From Bacteroides sp. (GTDB lineage Bacteria; Bacteroidota; Bacteroidia; Bacteroidales; SM23-62), in the NCBI GenBank assembly GCA_011053095.1, contig DRHS01000288.1, positions 1 through 32,069 of the forward strand: DNA of 32,069 nt, given 5' to 3'. A program made the position numbers and the translations under genes. Every line of letters starts with the position of its first letter. Position 1 is the first letter of the stretch. This document shows, one piece after another, positions 23,737-32,069 of this stretch. A model generated the notes under the pieces. The model did not search any database. It saw only the letters and a program-made list of their open reading frames with translations, and had not been told where the DNA came from.

Positions 23737-25800
23737 ATGAAACGCTTGTACAATATTATATTACTCTTCTGCCTGTCGGGAATTCTCCCCGCGCAGCAGG
23801 AGAGTTTTACAATTTTTGATACTGTTCAACTGGAGGAGATAAGGATTTCAGCTTCTGTACCATTGAATGAGCGTACTGTTCTCGATTTTCATCAATCCTC
23901 CAATTTTTCATCCATTGACAGGATTAATGAGAGGCTGGATGGGATAATGTTGATACGTCGTGGAGCTTATGCCATGGATCCCCAGATGCATGGATTTTCT
24001 GCCGGTCAGATAAATGTTACAATCGATGGTATGAAAATGTTCGGGGCCTGCACCGACCGCATGGATCCTGTAACTTCATATCTGGAACCAGATAACCTGA
24101 AGACTTTGAAGATCAATCATGGAACGGCAGGAAATATTAACGGAAATACTGTTGGAGGTTCATTTGATATGTTACTTCGTGAACCAGCCACTTCACAGAG
24201 TCCTTCTTACTCCATATCAGCCGGTACGGGGTATGAAACTGCCTCTAACGGTGTAAACGCAAATGCTGCCTTTGAGCTGAGCCGTGAGAAATGGGCTTTT
24301 CGTTCGAGTGGAACCTATCGCAACCACGACAGCTACAGGGCAGGGGATGGGAATATTGTTCCTTTCTCCCAGTTCAGCAAGGTCAATTTACATTCCGTAT
24401 TCAAGTATGAACCCGATCCGAATAATATTATCCGTTTGGATTTTTTACTGGACGATGCCTTTGATGTCGGATATTCAGCACTTCCGATGGATGTTGCAAA
24501 AGCCCGGGCCAGAATGTTTTCCGTGGAATACAGGAAGCCATTAACAGGGAGCAGGTTGTCAAATCTGAAGACCAGGCTTTATTACAATTCTGTTTATCAT
24601 CTGATGGATGATTCCAGTCGCGACTCTACCTTCCTGCTTGAAGGGAATGCTGAACAGGACACGGTTTACATGCGGATGGATATGCCCGGATGGAGCGATA
24701 CCTGGGGATTTTATCTGGAAACGGAGGTAGAACTGGGTGAGAGAAGCAGCCTGTTCTTCAAACTGGATGACTATCTGAATTTTTCCCGGGCCAATATGAC
24801 AATGTATATGAATTCACCTTCTTACCCGGGAGAGCCGCCCATGTATGCAGAAACCTGGCCTGACCAGTACAGGAATGTTATAGGACTTTTTGCCAGTTAT
24901 ACCAATCAGATTTCAGATGATTTGAGAATGGGACTGGACACCAGAATTGATTACAGCATCACCCGCGTAACCTCGGAGACCGGTTGGAGGCAGTTTGCCA
25001 TTTTTGGCTACGATATCAATAAACCTTATTATCATCTGCCTCTGAGCCTGAATATCAATCTGGGTTTCAGGCCTGATAAAGCGATAGCCTTTGAAGGAGG
25101 TTTGGGATATTCCGAAAGACTTCCTACCAATTCAGAACAATTTGGATTTTTTCTCTATAATGCACTCGATGGATACGATTACCTTGGGAATCCTGATATT
25201 AAACCCGAAGGATCAGTCGAAGCCTGGACCAGGATCAGGTTCACCAGGCCTGATTTCAAAGTGAGCCTGCAGGGAACCTTAAGCCATGTTTCTGATTATA
25301 TCATCGGAATGGTCGATCCGGATATACCACGGATGAATCTGTACGCGACAGGATTGAAGAGGTATCGTAATATACAATATGCAAACTTGTTCAGCACCGG
25401 ACTCCAGGTGCACTGGACCCCGGTGAATCAGATCAGTATTTATTCCCTTTCAAAGTATACATACGGTGTGACTAATAATGGGGAAGCACTTCCCCTGATT
25501 CCGCCACTTAAGAATTTTTCAATAATGCGATTCCAGGAGGACCGGTTCTCTATTCAGGTCGAGGGTGAATTTTCATCAGCTCAGAACAGGACCTCAGAAA
25601 GTTTCGGAGAGACACCGACCCCTGCATTTGCCGTTTTTCATCTTAGAGCAACCTGGATGATAAATATTTCAAACCATAACCTTGAGCTTGGCACAGGTGT
25701 GGAGAATGTATTTGATAAGGCTTACAGCGAACACCTGGACTGGGGTAATTATCTCAGGCCGGGAAGGAACATTTACCTGAACCTAAGTATTTTAATGTAA
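23737..25800 (+). CDS. TonB-dependent receptor, NosA/OprC-like copper receptor
   Basis: A 687-residue outer-membrane receptor with a signal peptide (cleavage near PAQQ). The plug carries the NosA/OprC hallmark: MHGFSAGQINVTIDGMKMFGACTDRMDPVTSYLEP (about residues 83-117). The Cys and Met residues in FGACTDRMDP correspond to the copper-binding region of OprC-type receptors. The barrel runs to a typical C-terminus (LELGTGVENVFDKAYSEHLDW ... NIYLNLSILM) with a Met-rich extracellular segment (MDMPGW; ANMTMYMNSPSYPGEPPMY). There is no CarboxypepD_reg domain. NosA is needed for copper-loaded NosZ in Pseudomonas stutzeri, which fits the context. Position between the YtkA-like lipoprotein and nosL supports copper import for NosZ. 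Confidence 0.88.
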   Translation: MKRLYNIILLFCLSGILPAQQESFTIFDTVQLEEIRISASVPLNERTVLDFHQSSNFSSIDRINERLDGIMLIRRGAYAMDPQMHGFSAGQINVTIDGMKMFGACTDRMDPVTSYLEPDNLKTLKINHGTAGNINGNTVGGSFDMLLREPATSQSPSYSISAGTGYETASNGVNANAAFELSREKWAFRSSGTYRNHDSYRAGDGNIVPFSQFSKVNLHSVFKYEPDPNNIIRLDFLLDDAFDVGYSALPMDVAKARARMFSVEYRKPLTGSRLSNLKTRLYYNSVYHLMDDSSRDSTFLLEGNAEQDTVYMRMDMPGWSDTWGFYLETEVELGERSSLFFKLDDYLNFSRANMTMYMNSPSYPGEPPMYAETWPDQYRNVIGLFASYTNQISDDLRMGLDTRIDYSITRVTSETGWRQFAIFGYDINKPYYHLPLSLNINLGFRPDKAIAFEGGLGYSERLPTNSEQFGFFLYNALDGYDYLGNPDIKPEGSVEAWTRIRFTRPDFKVSLQGTLSHVSDYIIGMVDPDIPRMNLYATGLKRYRNIQYANLFSTGLQVHWTPVNQISIYSLSKYTYGVTNNGEALPLIPPLKNFSIMRFQEDRFSIQVEGEFSSAQNRTSESFGETPTPAFAVFHLRATWMINISNHNLELGTGVENVFDKAYSEHLDWGNYLRPGRNIYLNLSILM

Positions 25801-25809
25801 CAGATTTAC

Positions 25810-26274
25810 ATGATAAGATTTCTTTTCATAATTATTCTTCCGGTGCTTGTTTCATGCACCCCCAAAGAGAGGCCAATAACATACGGAACAGATGAATGCT
25901 CCTATTGCAAAATGATTATAATGGATCAGAGATACGGAGCGGAACTGGTAACCGATAAGGCTAAGGTTTATGTATTCGATGCTGCGGAATGCCTTGTAGA
26001 TTTCATGCATTCCCATGGTGAGATTGGGGTAGAGGCAAATATGTTGCTTGTGACTCCATATACAGACCCTGACAGTCTATATGATGCTAAACAGGCAAGC
26101 TATCTTGTCAGCGGCAAGATGCCAAGCCCTATGGGCGCCTACCTCAGCTCCTTTAAAGATCTTGCGACCGCCCAAAAGTTTCAAGCCACAAGTGGGGGAG
26201 AAATCTATACCTGGGATGAGATCTATAAAGACATTAAATCTATCCGGCTTGATGCCATCCGTCAATATGAATAG
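25810..26274 (+). CDS. nosL: NosL copper chaperone lipoprotein
   Basis: A 154-residue lipoprotein (lipobox PVLVSC, Cys16) of the NosL family that delivers Cu(I) for NosZ maturation. The metal motif ECSYCKMIIMD gives Cys30, Cys33 and Met35. Further family signatures are YVFDAAECLVDFM, SYLVSGKMPSPMGAYLSSF and AQKFQATSGGEIYTWDEI. The length is normal. It starts 9 bp after the TonB receptor and its 3' end overlaps the nosD start by 8 bp, so all are co-transcribed. Confidence 0.95.
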   Translation: MIRFLFIIILPVLVSCTPKERPITYGTDECSYCKMIIMDQRYGAELVTDKAKVYVFDAAECLVDFMHSHGEIGVEANMLLVTPYTDPDSLYDAKQASYLVSGKMPSPMGAYLSSFKDLATAQKFQATSGGEIYTWDEIYKDIKSIRLDAIRQYE

Positions 26275-27526
26275 ACTTTTTTACATATTGATCCTTCTGA
26301 TGAGTCCCCTGCAGGGCCATTCAACCCTGCTGGAAGTTGGATCCGATAAAGATTTCAGGACAATTATGGAAGCAGTTGGACTGGCTGGAAAGGGAGACAC
26401 CATCCTGATCCATTCCGGGCTTTACCGTGAGGGAAGCATTGATATCAGAACTCCGATGGTAATCCTTGGCATTGATGATCCTGTCATTGACGGTGAGAGC
26501 ACCTATGAGATCATGCGTATCTATGCAGATTCCGTCACCGTTAAGGGGATTACATTTAAAGATGTGGGAATCAGTTATGTAGAGGATAGATCCGCCATCC
26601 GACTTATTAAAAGCAAGCATAGCGTAGTTGAATCCAACAAGCTCGTCAATGCTTTTTTTGGGATCTATCTCGAACACTGCAGGGACATCCTGGTCAGGGA
26701 CAATACAATACAAGGAAATGCCAGAATGGAGTCAAATTCGGGAAACGCCATTCATCTCTGGTACTGCAAAGAAATACAAATAGAGGGTAATTATGCCGAG
26801 GGGCACAGGGATGGAATATACCTTGAATTCGTTGATAACAGCGTTGTAAAAGATAATACCATAAAGAACAACCTCCGGTACGGACTACATTTCATGTTTT
26901 CCGATAATGACCTGTACCTGAATAACCGGTTTGAACACAACGGTGCCGGAGTGGCGGTAATGTTCTCCAAGTACATACAAATGGAACAGAATGATTTTAT
27001 CAATAACTGGGGTAGTTCAGCCTATGGATTGCTTCTGAAGGAGATTACGGACTCAGAAATCAGCAACAACAGGTTTACCAGGAATACAACCGGTATTTAC
27101 GCAGAAGGAGTTAACCGAACCAATATTCATCATAATGATTTTTCACGGAACGGCTGGGCGCTGAACATACTGGGAAGCTGCTCGGATATTAATGTTCATG
27201 GAAATAACTTCCTGTACAACTCATTTGATGTTTCAACAAACAGCAGCAGGAATTATAATACATATGATGGGAATTTCTGGAGCGATAATACAAATGCATA
27301 TGATCTCGACCGTGACGGTGTATCGGATGTTCCGTACAGGCCGGTAAAACTTTTTTCATACATGATCGGGTACATGCAGTCATCCACCATTCTGATGAGG
27401 AGCCTGCTGGTAGACCTTGTCAACTATGCAGAAAAGGTGGCCCCTGTTATAACACCACATAACCTGATTGATAATAAGCCCCTGATGAGAAGGATTGAAC
27501 ATGATAGAGATTCGGGAATTAAATAA
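26267..27526 (+). CDS. nosD: NosD periplasmic beta-helix maturation protein
   Basis: A 419-residue protein from the ATG at 26267, where the signal peptide MNRLFYILILLMSPLQGHS begins; earlier in-frame starts would read through nosL. The mature part is a right-handed parallel beta-helix of CASH/NosD type, with repeated rungs such as NKLVNAFFGIYLEHCRDILVRDNTIQG, GNAIHLWYCKEIQIEGNYAEGHRDGIYLE, LRYGLHFMFSDNDLYLNN and NTTGIYAEGVNRTNIHHNDF. The C-terminal NYNTYDGNFWSDNTNAYDLDRDGVSDVPYRP is family-typical. NosD works with the NosFY ABC transporter in assembling the Cu-S cluster of NosZ. Its 3' end overlaps nosF by 26 bp. Confidence 0.94.
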   Translation: MNRLFYILILLMSPLQGHSTLLEVGSDKDFRTIMEAVGLAGKGDTILIHSGLYREGSIDIRTPMVILGIDDPVIDGESTYEIMRIYADSVTVKGITFKDVGISYVEDRSAIRLIKSKHSVVESNKLVNAFFGIYLEHCRDILVRDNTIQGNARMESNSGNAIHLWYCKEIQIEGNYAEGHRDGIYLEFVDNSVVKDNTIKNNLRYGLHFMFSDNDLYLNNRFEHNGAGVAVMFSKYIQMEQNDFINNWGSSAYGLLLKEITDSEISNNRFTRNTTGIYAEGVNRTNIHHNDFSRNGWALNILGSCSDINVHGNNFLYNSFDVSTNSSRNYNTYDGNFWSDNTNAYDLDRDGVSDVPYRPVKLFSYMIGYMQSSTILMRSLLVDLVNYAEKVAPVITPHNLIDNKPLMRRIEHDRDSGIK

Positions 27527-28226
27527 GCATTACAACAGGAACCATGTTCTGAAGGATATCAGCCTTGATATCAGAGAACCGGGTATTTATGCAATCCTCG
27601 GTCCCAACGGATCAGGCAAGACCACTCTGTTGAAATCTATTATCGGCCTGGTAATTCCGGACAATGGATCGATCAATGTTTGCGGGACAAAGGTTTCTGA
27701 TACCCACCTCTACAGGAAGGAAGTATCCTACCTTCCCCAGATTGCCCGCTTTCCGGATAATCTCAGGGTTTTTGAACTAATCAAACTCATTAAGGAGATC
27801 AGGAATACGGAAGCAGACGAATCTGATCTTCTGAAACTTTTCCACCTGGAACCGGAATTGAAAAAGAGGTTGAGGAACCTTTCCGGTGGTACCCGGCAGA
27901 AGGTAAATATGGTACTGGGATTCCTTTTCGACACCCCCCTTGTCATACTGGATGAACCAACAGTAAGCCTTGATCCGGTTGCCCTGGGAAAATTCAAAAA
28001 GATCATTTCGGATAAGAAGCAGCAGGGGAAGATAATCCTGTACACAACCCATATCATGAGCCTTGTCGAAGAGTTTTCAGATAAGATCATTCTATTGCTC
28101 GACGGAAAGATAATATTTAAAGGTGGATTAAAAGAGATACTGGATGAATCAGGGGAAAAATCACTTGAGAATGCCATATCACAGCTGGTTGAAACAAACG
28201 GTCAAAAAGGGAGCATCCGAGGCTAA
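27501..28226 (+). CDS. nosF: NosF ABC transporter ATPase
   Basis: A 241-residue ATPase from the ATG at 27501; a TTG two codons upstream is in frame but less likely. It has Walker A GPNGSGKTT (about 35-43), a Q-loop glutamine in SYLPQIARFPDN, the signature LSGGTRQK, Walker B LVILDEPTVSLDP, and the switch histidine in YTTHIM. It pairs with NosY to form the transporter that, with NosD, supports CuZ assembly. The stop overlaps the nosY start by one base (TAATG), so equal production is expected. Confidence 0.95.
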   Translation: MIEIRELNKHYNRNHVLKDISLDIREPGIYAILGPNGSGKTTLLKSIIGLVIPDNGSINVCGTKVSDTHLYRKEVSYLPQIARFPDNLRVFELIKLIKEIRNTEADESDLLKLFHLEPELKKRLRNLSGGTRQKVNMVLGFLFDTPLVILDEPTVSLDPVALGKFKKIISDKKQQGKIILYTTHIMSLVEEFSDKIILLLDGKIIFKGGLKEILDESGEKSLENAISQLVETNGQKGSIRG

Positions 28227-29008
28227 TGAGGAAGTTCATTAAATACAGCTTTTCTGACCTGGTAAGGAGTTACTGGACGATCATCTATTTTTTATTTTTT
28301 GCGATCATCAGTTCAGCTATCCTCTATTTCAGTGCAGATATGACCAAGTCTATCGTCAGTATAATGAACGTGGTTATTGTGCTGATCCCTCTTGTTTCAA
28401 TTATTTTCAGTACCATCTATTATTACAACTCCAGGGAATTTACCGAGTTGCTTCTGGCCCAGCCTATAAAAAGGTCTTCCCTGATACTCGGACAGTATAC
28501 CGGGCTTGCCCTCTCACTCTCACTCAGCTTTTTAGCCGGGGTATCCATTCCCTTTATTGCAGGCGGAATACTGGCTTCCGAGCATTTCCTTGATTTTCTC
28601 CTTATACTTCTTGCGGGCACCTGCCTGAGTTTTTCAATGTCGGCAATTGCCTATATGACTGCCCTGAGGCATGAGAATAAAATATTAGGATTCGGGATCT
28701 CTCTTTTTATCTGGTTTTTTCTTGCGGTGTTATACGATGGACTAATTATGCTGCTGCTGGTTTTGTTCAGGGAATATCCGACAAACTCGCTGGCCATCGT
28801 CATGACCCTGCTGAATCCTATTGACCTTTCGAGGGTGAGTATTATGCTGGGACTCGATATTTCTGCTCTTATGGGCTATACAGGGGCAGTATTCCTGAAA
28901 TTTTTCGGGACTATGAGAGGGCTTCCCATATCTTTATTAAGTATGCTATTATGGATCCTGGTACCGGCATATTTCATGGTAAGGATCGCTAACAAGAAAG
29001 ATTTTTAA
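28226..29008 (+). CDS. nosY: NosY ABC transporter permease
   Basis: A 260-residue membrane protein with about six hydrophobic segments (near 16-34, 44-64, 92-116, 122-146, 150-175 and 235-255). The N-terminal KYSFSDLVRSYWTIIYFLFF and the segment NSREFTELLLAQPIKRSSLILGQYTGL are typical of ABC-2 permeases of the NosY group. It is the membrane partner of NosF. The next gene, a multiheme cytochrome, begins only 26 bp later, with no hairpin terminator between, which argues for a single transcript. Confidence 0.92.
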   Translation: MRKFIKYSFSDLVRSYWTIIYFLFFAIISSAILYFSADMTKSIVSIMNVVIVLIPLVSIIFSTIYYYNSREFTELLLAQPIKRSSLILGQYTGLALSLSLSFLAGVSIPFIAGGILASEHFLDFLLILLAGTCLSFSMSAIAYMTALRHENKILGFGISLFIWFFLAVLYDGLIMLLLVLFREYPTNSLAIVMTLLNPIDLSRVSIMLGLDISALMGYTGAVFLKFFGTMRGLPISLLSMLLWILVPAYFMVRIANKKDF

Positions 29009-29034
29009 TTATAAGACATAAATCTGTCAGAATT

Positions 29035-30132
29035 ATGATACCAATTCAAAAAACAGCACTTCTTGCAGTGCTCTCAGTCCTTCTGATAATACCTGTCCGG
29101 GGACAGGACAGTGATAATGCCAGTGCTAAGGCATCTGCCGGTGAAAAGATCTTCATGAGGCTGGCCAATTCCCAGGGTAAAACCTGTGCAGAATGTCATT
29201 ACCTCCTGGAGCCTGACACCATTAACTGGAATCCGTCAGCAATGGATATGGGATCAAGAGCAGGTCTTTATTCTGAAAAGGGGATCGCCATCTATTTCAC
29301 TTCCCCGGAAGGGGACCTGATGAAGGAAGCACACAAGGGATACAGTATATCTGCAGATGAAGAAAAGGAATTAATTGCTTACCTGTCAACTCTGGAAGAT
29401 TCTCCGCCAATGGAGGCAGGACATGTCAGATGGAGACTGATTGTTTTTGTCGGGATGTTTCTGTTTCTCATATTACTGGGGGTAGAAAAGAGGAGGCTGG
29501 GAAAGATCCCGAAAACAGTCCGGCTGATGGTAAGACCGCTGGCATGGGCAGTAATTCTTGTGATCATGTTTCAGGATGCCGTAGGATTTAACCGTTCGAA
29601 GAATTATGAACCTGTACAACCAGTGAAATTTTCGCATTCAATTCATGCTACCGACAACCAGATCGATTGCCAGTTCTGCCATTCGGGAGTGCTGAAGGGG
29701 AAGAATGCAGGCATTCCGCCGGTGAGCCTTTGCATGAACTGCCATAAACACCAGAATGAGGGTACGCGGAGCGGATTTTTCGAACTGAGAAAGGTGATCC
29801 AGGCCGCGGAAGATAGTATCCCAATTCGATGGATCAGGGTACATAACCTTCCTGATTTCTCTTACTTCAATCATATGCAGCATTTTAGGGTAGGTGGAAT
29901 TGAATGTGTAACCTGCCATGGTGAAGTGGAGAATATGCATGTAATAAAGCAGACAGAAGACCTTTCAATGGGATGGTGTATTGACTGTCATGATAAGACA
30001 AAAGTGGATTTCTCAAATGAGTATTATAAGCATTATTACCCGGCACTTCTGGATTCTTTACAGATAGGAAAACTTGACAGTGTAATGGTCTCGGATATTA
30101 TGGGCCGTGAATGCGGGGTATGTCATTATTAA
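29035..30132 (+). CDS. Six-heme ActA-like cytochrome with fused monoheme domain (alternative complex III)
   Basis: A 365-residue c-type cytochrome with six CXXCH sites: CAECH (51-55), CQFCH (212-216), CMNCH (233-237), CVTCH (291-295), CIDCH (315-319) and CGVCH (360-364). After a signal peptide (about 1-23) comes a single-heme domain (about 30-125), two membrane helices (about 132-150 and 164-180) and a five-heme domain. The last part matches the pentaheme ActA subunit of alternative complex III. The monoheme part resembles a small cytochrome c such as an ActE-type subunit. The topology places all hemes in the periplasm. In this complex the hemes carry electrons out from menaquinol. Directly next to nosY, it is a candidate electron source for NosZ. 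Confidence 0.85.
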   Translation: MIPIQKTALLAVLSVLLIIPVRGQDSDNASAKASAGEKIFMRLANSQGKTCAECHYLLEPDTINWNPSAMDMGSRAGLYSEKGIAIYFTSPEGDLMKEAHKGYSISADEEKELIAYLSTLEDSPPMEAGHVRWRLIVFVGMFLFLILLGVEKRRLGKIPKTVRLMVRPLAWAVILVIMFQDAVGFNRSKNYEPVQPVKFSHSIHATDNQIDCQFCHSGVLKGKNAGIPPVSLCMNCHKHQNEGTRSGFFELRKVIQAAEDSIPIRWIRVHNLPDFSYFNHMQHFRVGGIECVTCHGEVENMHVIKQTEDLSMGWCIDCHDKTKVDFSNEYYKHYYPALLDSLQIGKLDSVMVSDIMGRECGVCHY

Positions 30133-30154
30133 TAAATATAAACCAGATATAGGA

Positions 30155-32069
30155 ATGAAAAATTACTGGAAAGATATTGATGCGAAGAACGGGAAAGCCG
30201 TCCGGTTGCCGGATGACAGAGCACCGGAGGACAACTCCATCTTTTCCCTGTTTGACGGTCTGAACGAGAAGGCTTCCTCGTCAAGGCGTGATTTCCTGAA
30301 ATTATGCGGATTCAGCTTTGCTGTTGCGGGACTTGCATCCTGCCAGACAAAAATCCGGAAGGCTGTTCCCTATGCAGTGGCTCCCCTGGAGATCACTCCG
30401 GGTGAGGCAAATTATTATGCCTCAACCTTCATGGAGGGCTCGGATTATTGCAGCATAATTGTGAAGACCCGTGAAGGGCGGCCGATAAAAATTGAGGGCA
30501 ATCCTGCCTCAGGTATCAGCCAGGGGGGGACCAGTGCACGGGTTCAGGCCTCAGTCCTCGAGTTGTATGATACCAGCCGCTACCAGGGACCTTTGAAGGC
30601 CGGTGCTGATACGGATTGGGCTGTTGTGGATGCCGAGATCATGAGTAAACTGGCCGGTATCTCCGGGTCCAGCGGGAGCATTGTGCTCCTGACACCTACC
30701 ATTTATTCTCCTTCAACCGAATCAGTGATCGCCGGATTTATTGAGGCTTATCCGGGCACTGAGTGGATACAGTATGATGCCGTTTCGCGTTCCGGCATGC
30801 TGGAGGCCAACAAGATTAGTTTTGGAATGAAAGCCATTCCCGATTACCGATTTGATAAGTCAGATCTGGTAGTCAGCATCGGAGCAGATTTCCTGGGTAG
30901 CTGGATCTCACCGGTTGAATATACAAAGCAATTTTCTTCAAGACGTAATCCCGATGGGGAGATGATCCAACTTATACAGTTTGAGTCTAACCTCAGCCTG
31001 ACCGGCTCAAATGCCGACCGGAGGATTCAGATCAGGCCTTCGGATGAGGCGGCCATCCTATTGAATTTATATAAAGAAATTCTTCAGGTGCTTGAGGGAA
31101 GGAGCATTGATGTACCCTCGGTTTCCGTAGATATATCTGGGATTAGCGGGCAACTGCTTGGGGCAAAAGGAAAATCACTTGTGATCTCAGGTTCAAATGA
31201 CAGGGAGATTCAATTGCTTGTAAATGAGATCAATACACTTCTGGGAAATATTGGTGAATCCGTACTCCTTGATTCACACCTGAGGACATATGGTGGAATT
31301 GATTCTGAAATGAGCGGGCTTGTTTCGAGGATGAAATCGGGCGAGGTTGATGCATTGCTTGTATACGATGTAAATCCGGTGTATACCTGGTTTGACAGTG
31401 AAGGTTTTGTAAGTGGACTTGAAAAAGTCGGGATGACAGTTTCTCTGGGACATAGTCCGGATGAAACCTCCGAACTGGCCGATTTAGTTTGTCCTTCTAA
31501 CCATTATCTGGAAAGCTGGAACGACGCCGAACCCCGGAAAAACAAATTCAGCCTGATGCAGCCTGCAATGAGTCAGATATTTGATACACGGCAGATCCAG
31601 GACACCCTGCTGAAATGGTCAGGGGTAGAAACAGAGGAGGGATTTTATGAATATCTCTACCTGTACTGGACCGGGAACTTAATGTCACTTCAGACGGAGC
31701 ATTCCAATCCACAGACATTTTTCGATCATACTCTTCAGGCTGGGATTTTTGAACCATCTGTTAGTTCAGCAATTGCAGAAGAAGACCTTGCCGCAACACC
31801 CGGAAAGGATACTGAATCTTCTAACTATGACCCATCTGCTCTAATTTCAAGTCCATCCACAAACCGGTCAGGGATAGATATTGTCATGTATGAGAGTATA
31901 TCCCTTGGAACCGGCCGGCAGGCCAATAATCCCTGGCTGCAGGAACTGCCTGATCCGATAAGCAAGATCTGCTGGGATAATTATATATCGGTTTCTCCGA
32001 AACAGGCCAGGGAAATGGGACTTGAAACGGGAGATGTAGTTCAGTTGGAAGGTGTGGAAGTACCTGTAC
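30155..32069 (+). CDS. ActB-like molybdopterin-oxidoreductase-type subunit of alternative complex III (partial)
   Basis: An open frame of 638 codons from the ATG at 30155, 22 bp after the cytochrome gene, still open at the window edge. A Tat-like signal follows a cytoplasmic-looking leader of about 40 residues: SSSRRDFLKLCGFSFAVAGLASC (Arg44-Arg45, lipobox-type Cys63). This late Tat/lipobox layout is known from ActB. The downstream part follows the molybdopterin oxidoreductase fold (GSDYCSIIVKTREGRPIKIEGNP, about 93-115; SDLVVSIGADFLGSW; VSPKQAREMGLETGDVVQLEG near the edge), but ActB lacks the cofactor. The Fe-S domain expected after it lies outside the window. Confidence 0.85.
   Translation, partial: MKNYWKDIDAKNGKAVRLPDDRAPEDNSIFSLFDGLNEKASSSRRDFLKLCGFSFAVAGLASCQTKIRKAVPYAVAPLEITPGEANYYASTFMEGSDYCSIIVKTREGRPIKIEGNPASGISQGGTSARVQASVLELYDTSRYQGPLKAGADTDWAVVDAEIMSKLAGISGSSGSIVLLTPTIYSPSTESVIAGFIEAYPGTEWIQYDAVSRSGMLEANKISFGMKAIPDYRFDKSDLVVSIGADFLGSWISPVEYTKQFSSRRNPDGEMIQLIQFESNLSLTGSNADRRIQIRPSDEAAILLNLYKEILQVLEGRSIDVPSVSVDISGISGQLLGAKGKSLVISGSNDREIQLLVNEINTLLGNIGESVLLDSHLRTYGGIDSEMSGLVSRMKSGEVDALLVYDVNPVYTWFDSEGFVSGLEKVGMTVSLGHSPDETSELADLVCPSNHYLESWNDAEPRKNKFSLMQPAMSQIFDTRQIQDTLLKWSGVETEEGFYEYLYLYWTGNLMSLQTEHSNPQTFFDHTLQAGIFEPSVSSAIAEEDLAATPGKDTESSNYDPSALISSPSTNRSGIDIVMYESISLGTGRQANNPWLQELPDPISKICWDNYISVSPKQAREMGLETGDVVQLEGVEVPV

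Noticed and set aside
26081-26266. Earlier in-frame starts of nosD inside nosL
   Set aside because: They read nosL codons out of frame and would bury the signal peptide; the ATG at 26267 is immediately followed by a normal Sec signal.
1-32069. CRISPR arrays, tRNA or rRNA genes, insertion sequences, phage genes
   Set aside because: No regularly spaced repeats, cloverleaf sequences, rRNA stretches, transposase or integrase motifs were recognised in either strand by reading.

Overview
The window looks like a chromosomal segment of a Bacteroidota bacterium (Bacteroidales/Marinilabiliales-like; I cannot name a genus). The evidence is a type IX secretion (T9SS) C-terminal sorting domain, many lipoproteins, TonB-dependent receptors, GSII-type glutamine synthetase of the Bacteroidota length, a Sec/lipoprotein clade II NosZ, and weak Shine-Dalgarno sequences with near-consensus TTTG/TAnnTTTG promoter elements.

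Left arm (1-14.3 kb, all minus strand). A tightly packed set of secreted-protein genes comes first (6637 down to 143): two tandem beta-helix paralogues, a 1299-residue multi-repeat T9SS surface protein and a short, possibly truncated, exported protein. Next is an efflux operon (13437 down to 7019) with three consecutive membrane-fusion adaptor lipoproteins, one MacB-type permease and one TolC-type channel, but no ATPase gene. Upstream of it are a small plug-like exported protein (13641-14018) and a 58-residue winged-helix protein (14093-14269).

Middle (14.4-19.1 kb). Two gene remnants lie back to back: the 3' end of a serine hydrolase and the frameshifted 3' end of a TonB-dependent receptor. 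They are followed by a plus-strand PadR-type regulator, a secreted alpha/beta hydrolase and glutamine synthetase, then a minus-strand fasciclin-domain lipoprotein.

Right arm (19.2-32.07 kb, plus strand) is the most interesting part. It is a clade II nitrous-oxide reductase locus led by an Rrf2 regulator with a clear palindromic operator in front of it. The order is rrf2, nosZ, a structured intergenic element, a NosB-like four-helix membrane protein, a small Cys-motif membrane-anchored protein, a Met/His-rich YtkA-like lipoprotein, a NosA/OprC-like TonB receptor, nosL, nosD, nosF, nosY. Only 26 bp after nosY it runs into a six-heme ActA-like cytochrome (a monoheme domain fused to the pentaheme domain) and an ActB-like subunit of alternative complex III, which is cut by the window edge. 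No nosR, nosG, nosH or nosC is seen. The inferred logic is that the receptor, the two small proteins, NosL and NosDFY deliver copper (and possibly sulfur) to lipid-anchored NosZ, that the Act complex passes menaquinol electrons towards NosZ, and that the Rrf2 protein senses NO or redox state and controls the locus.
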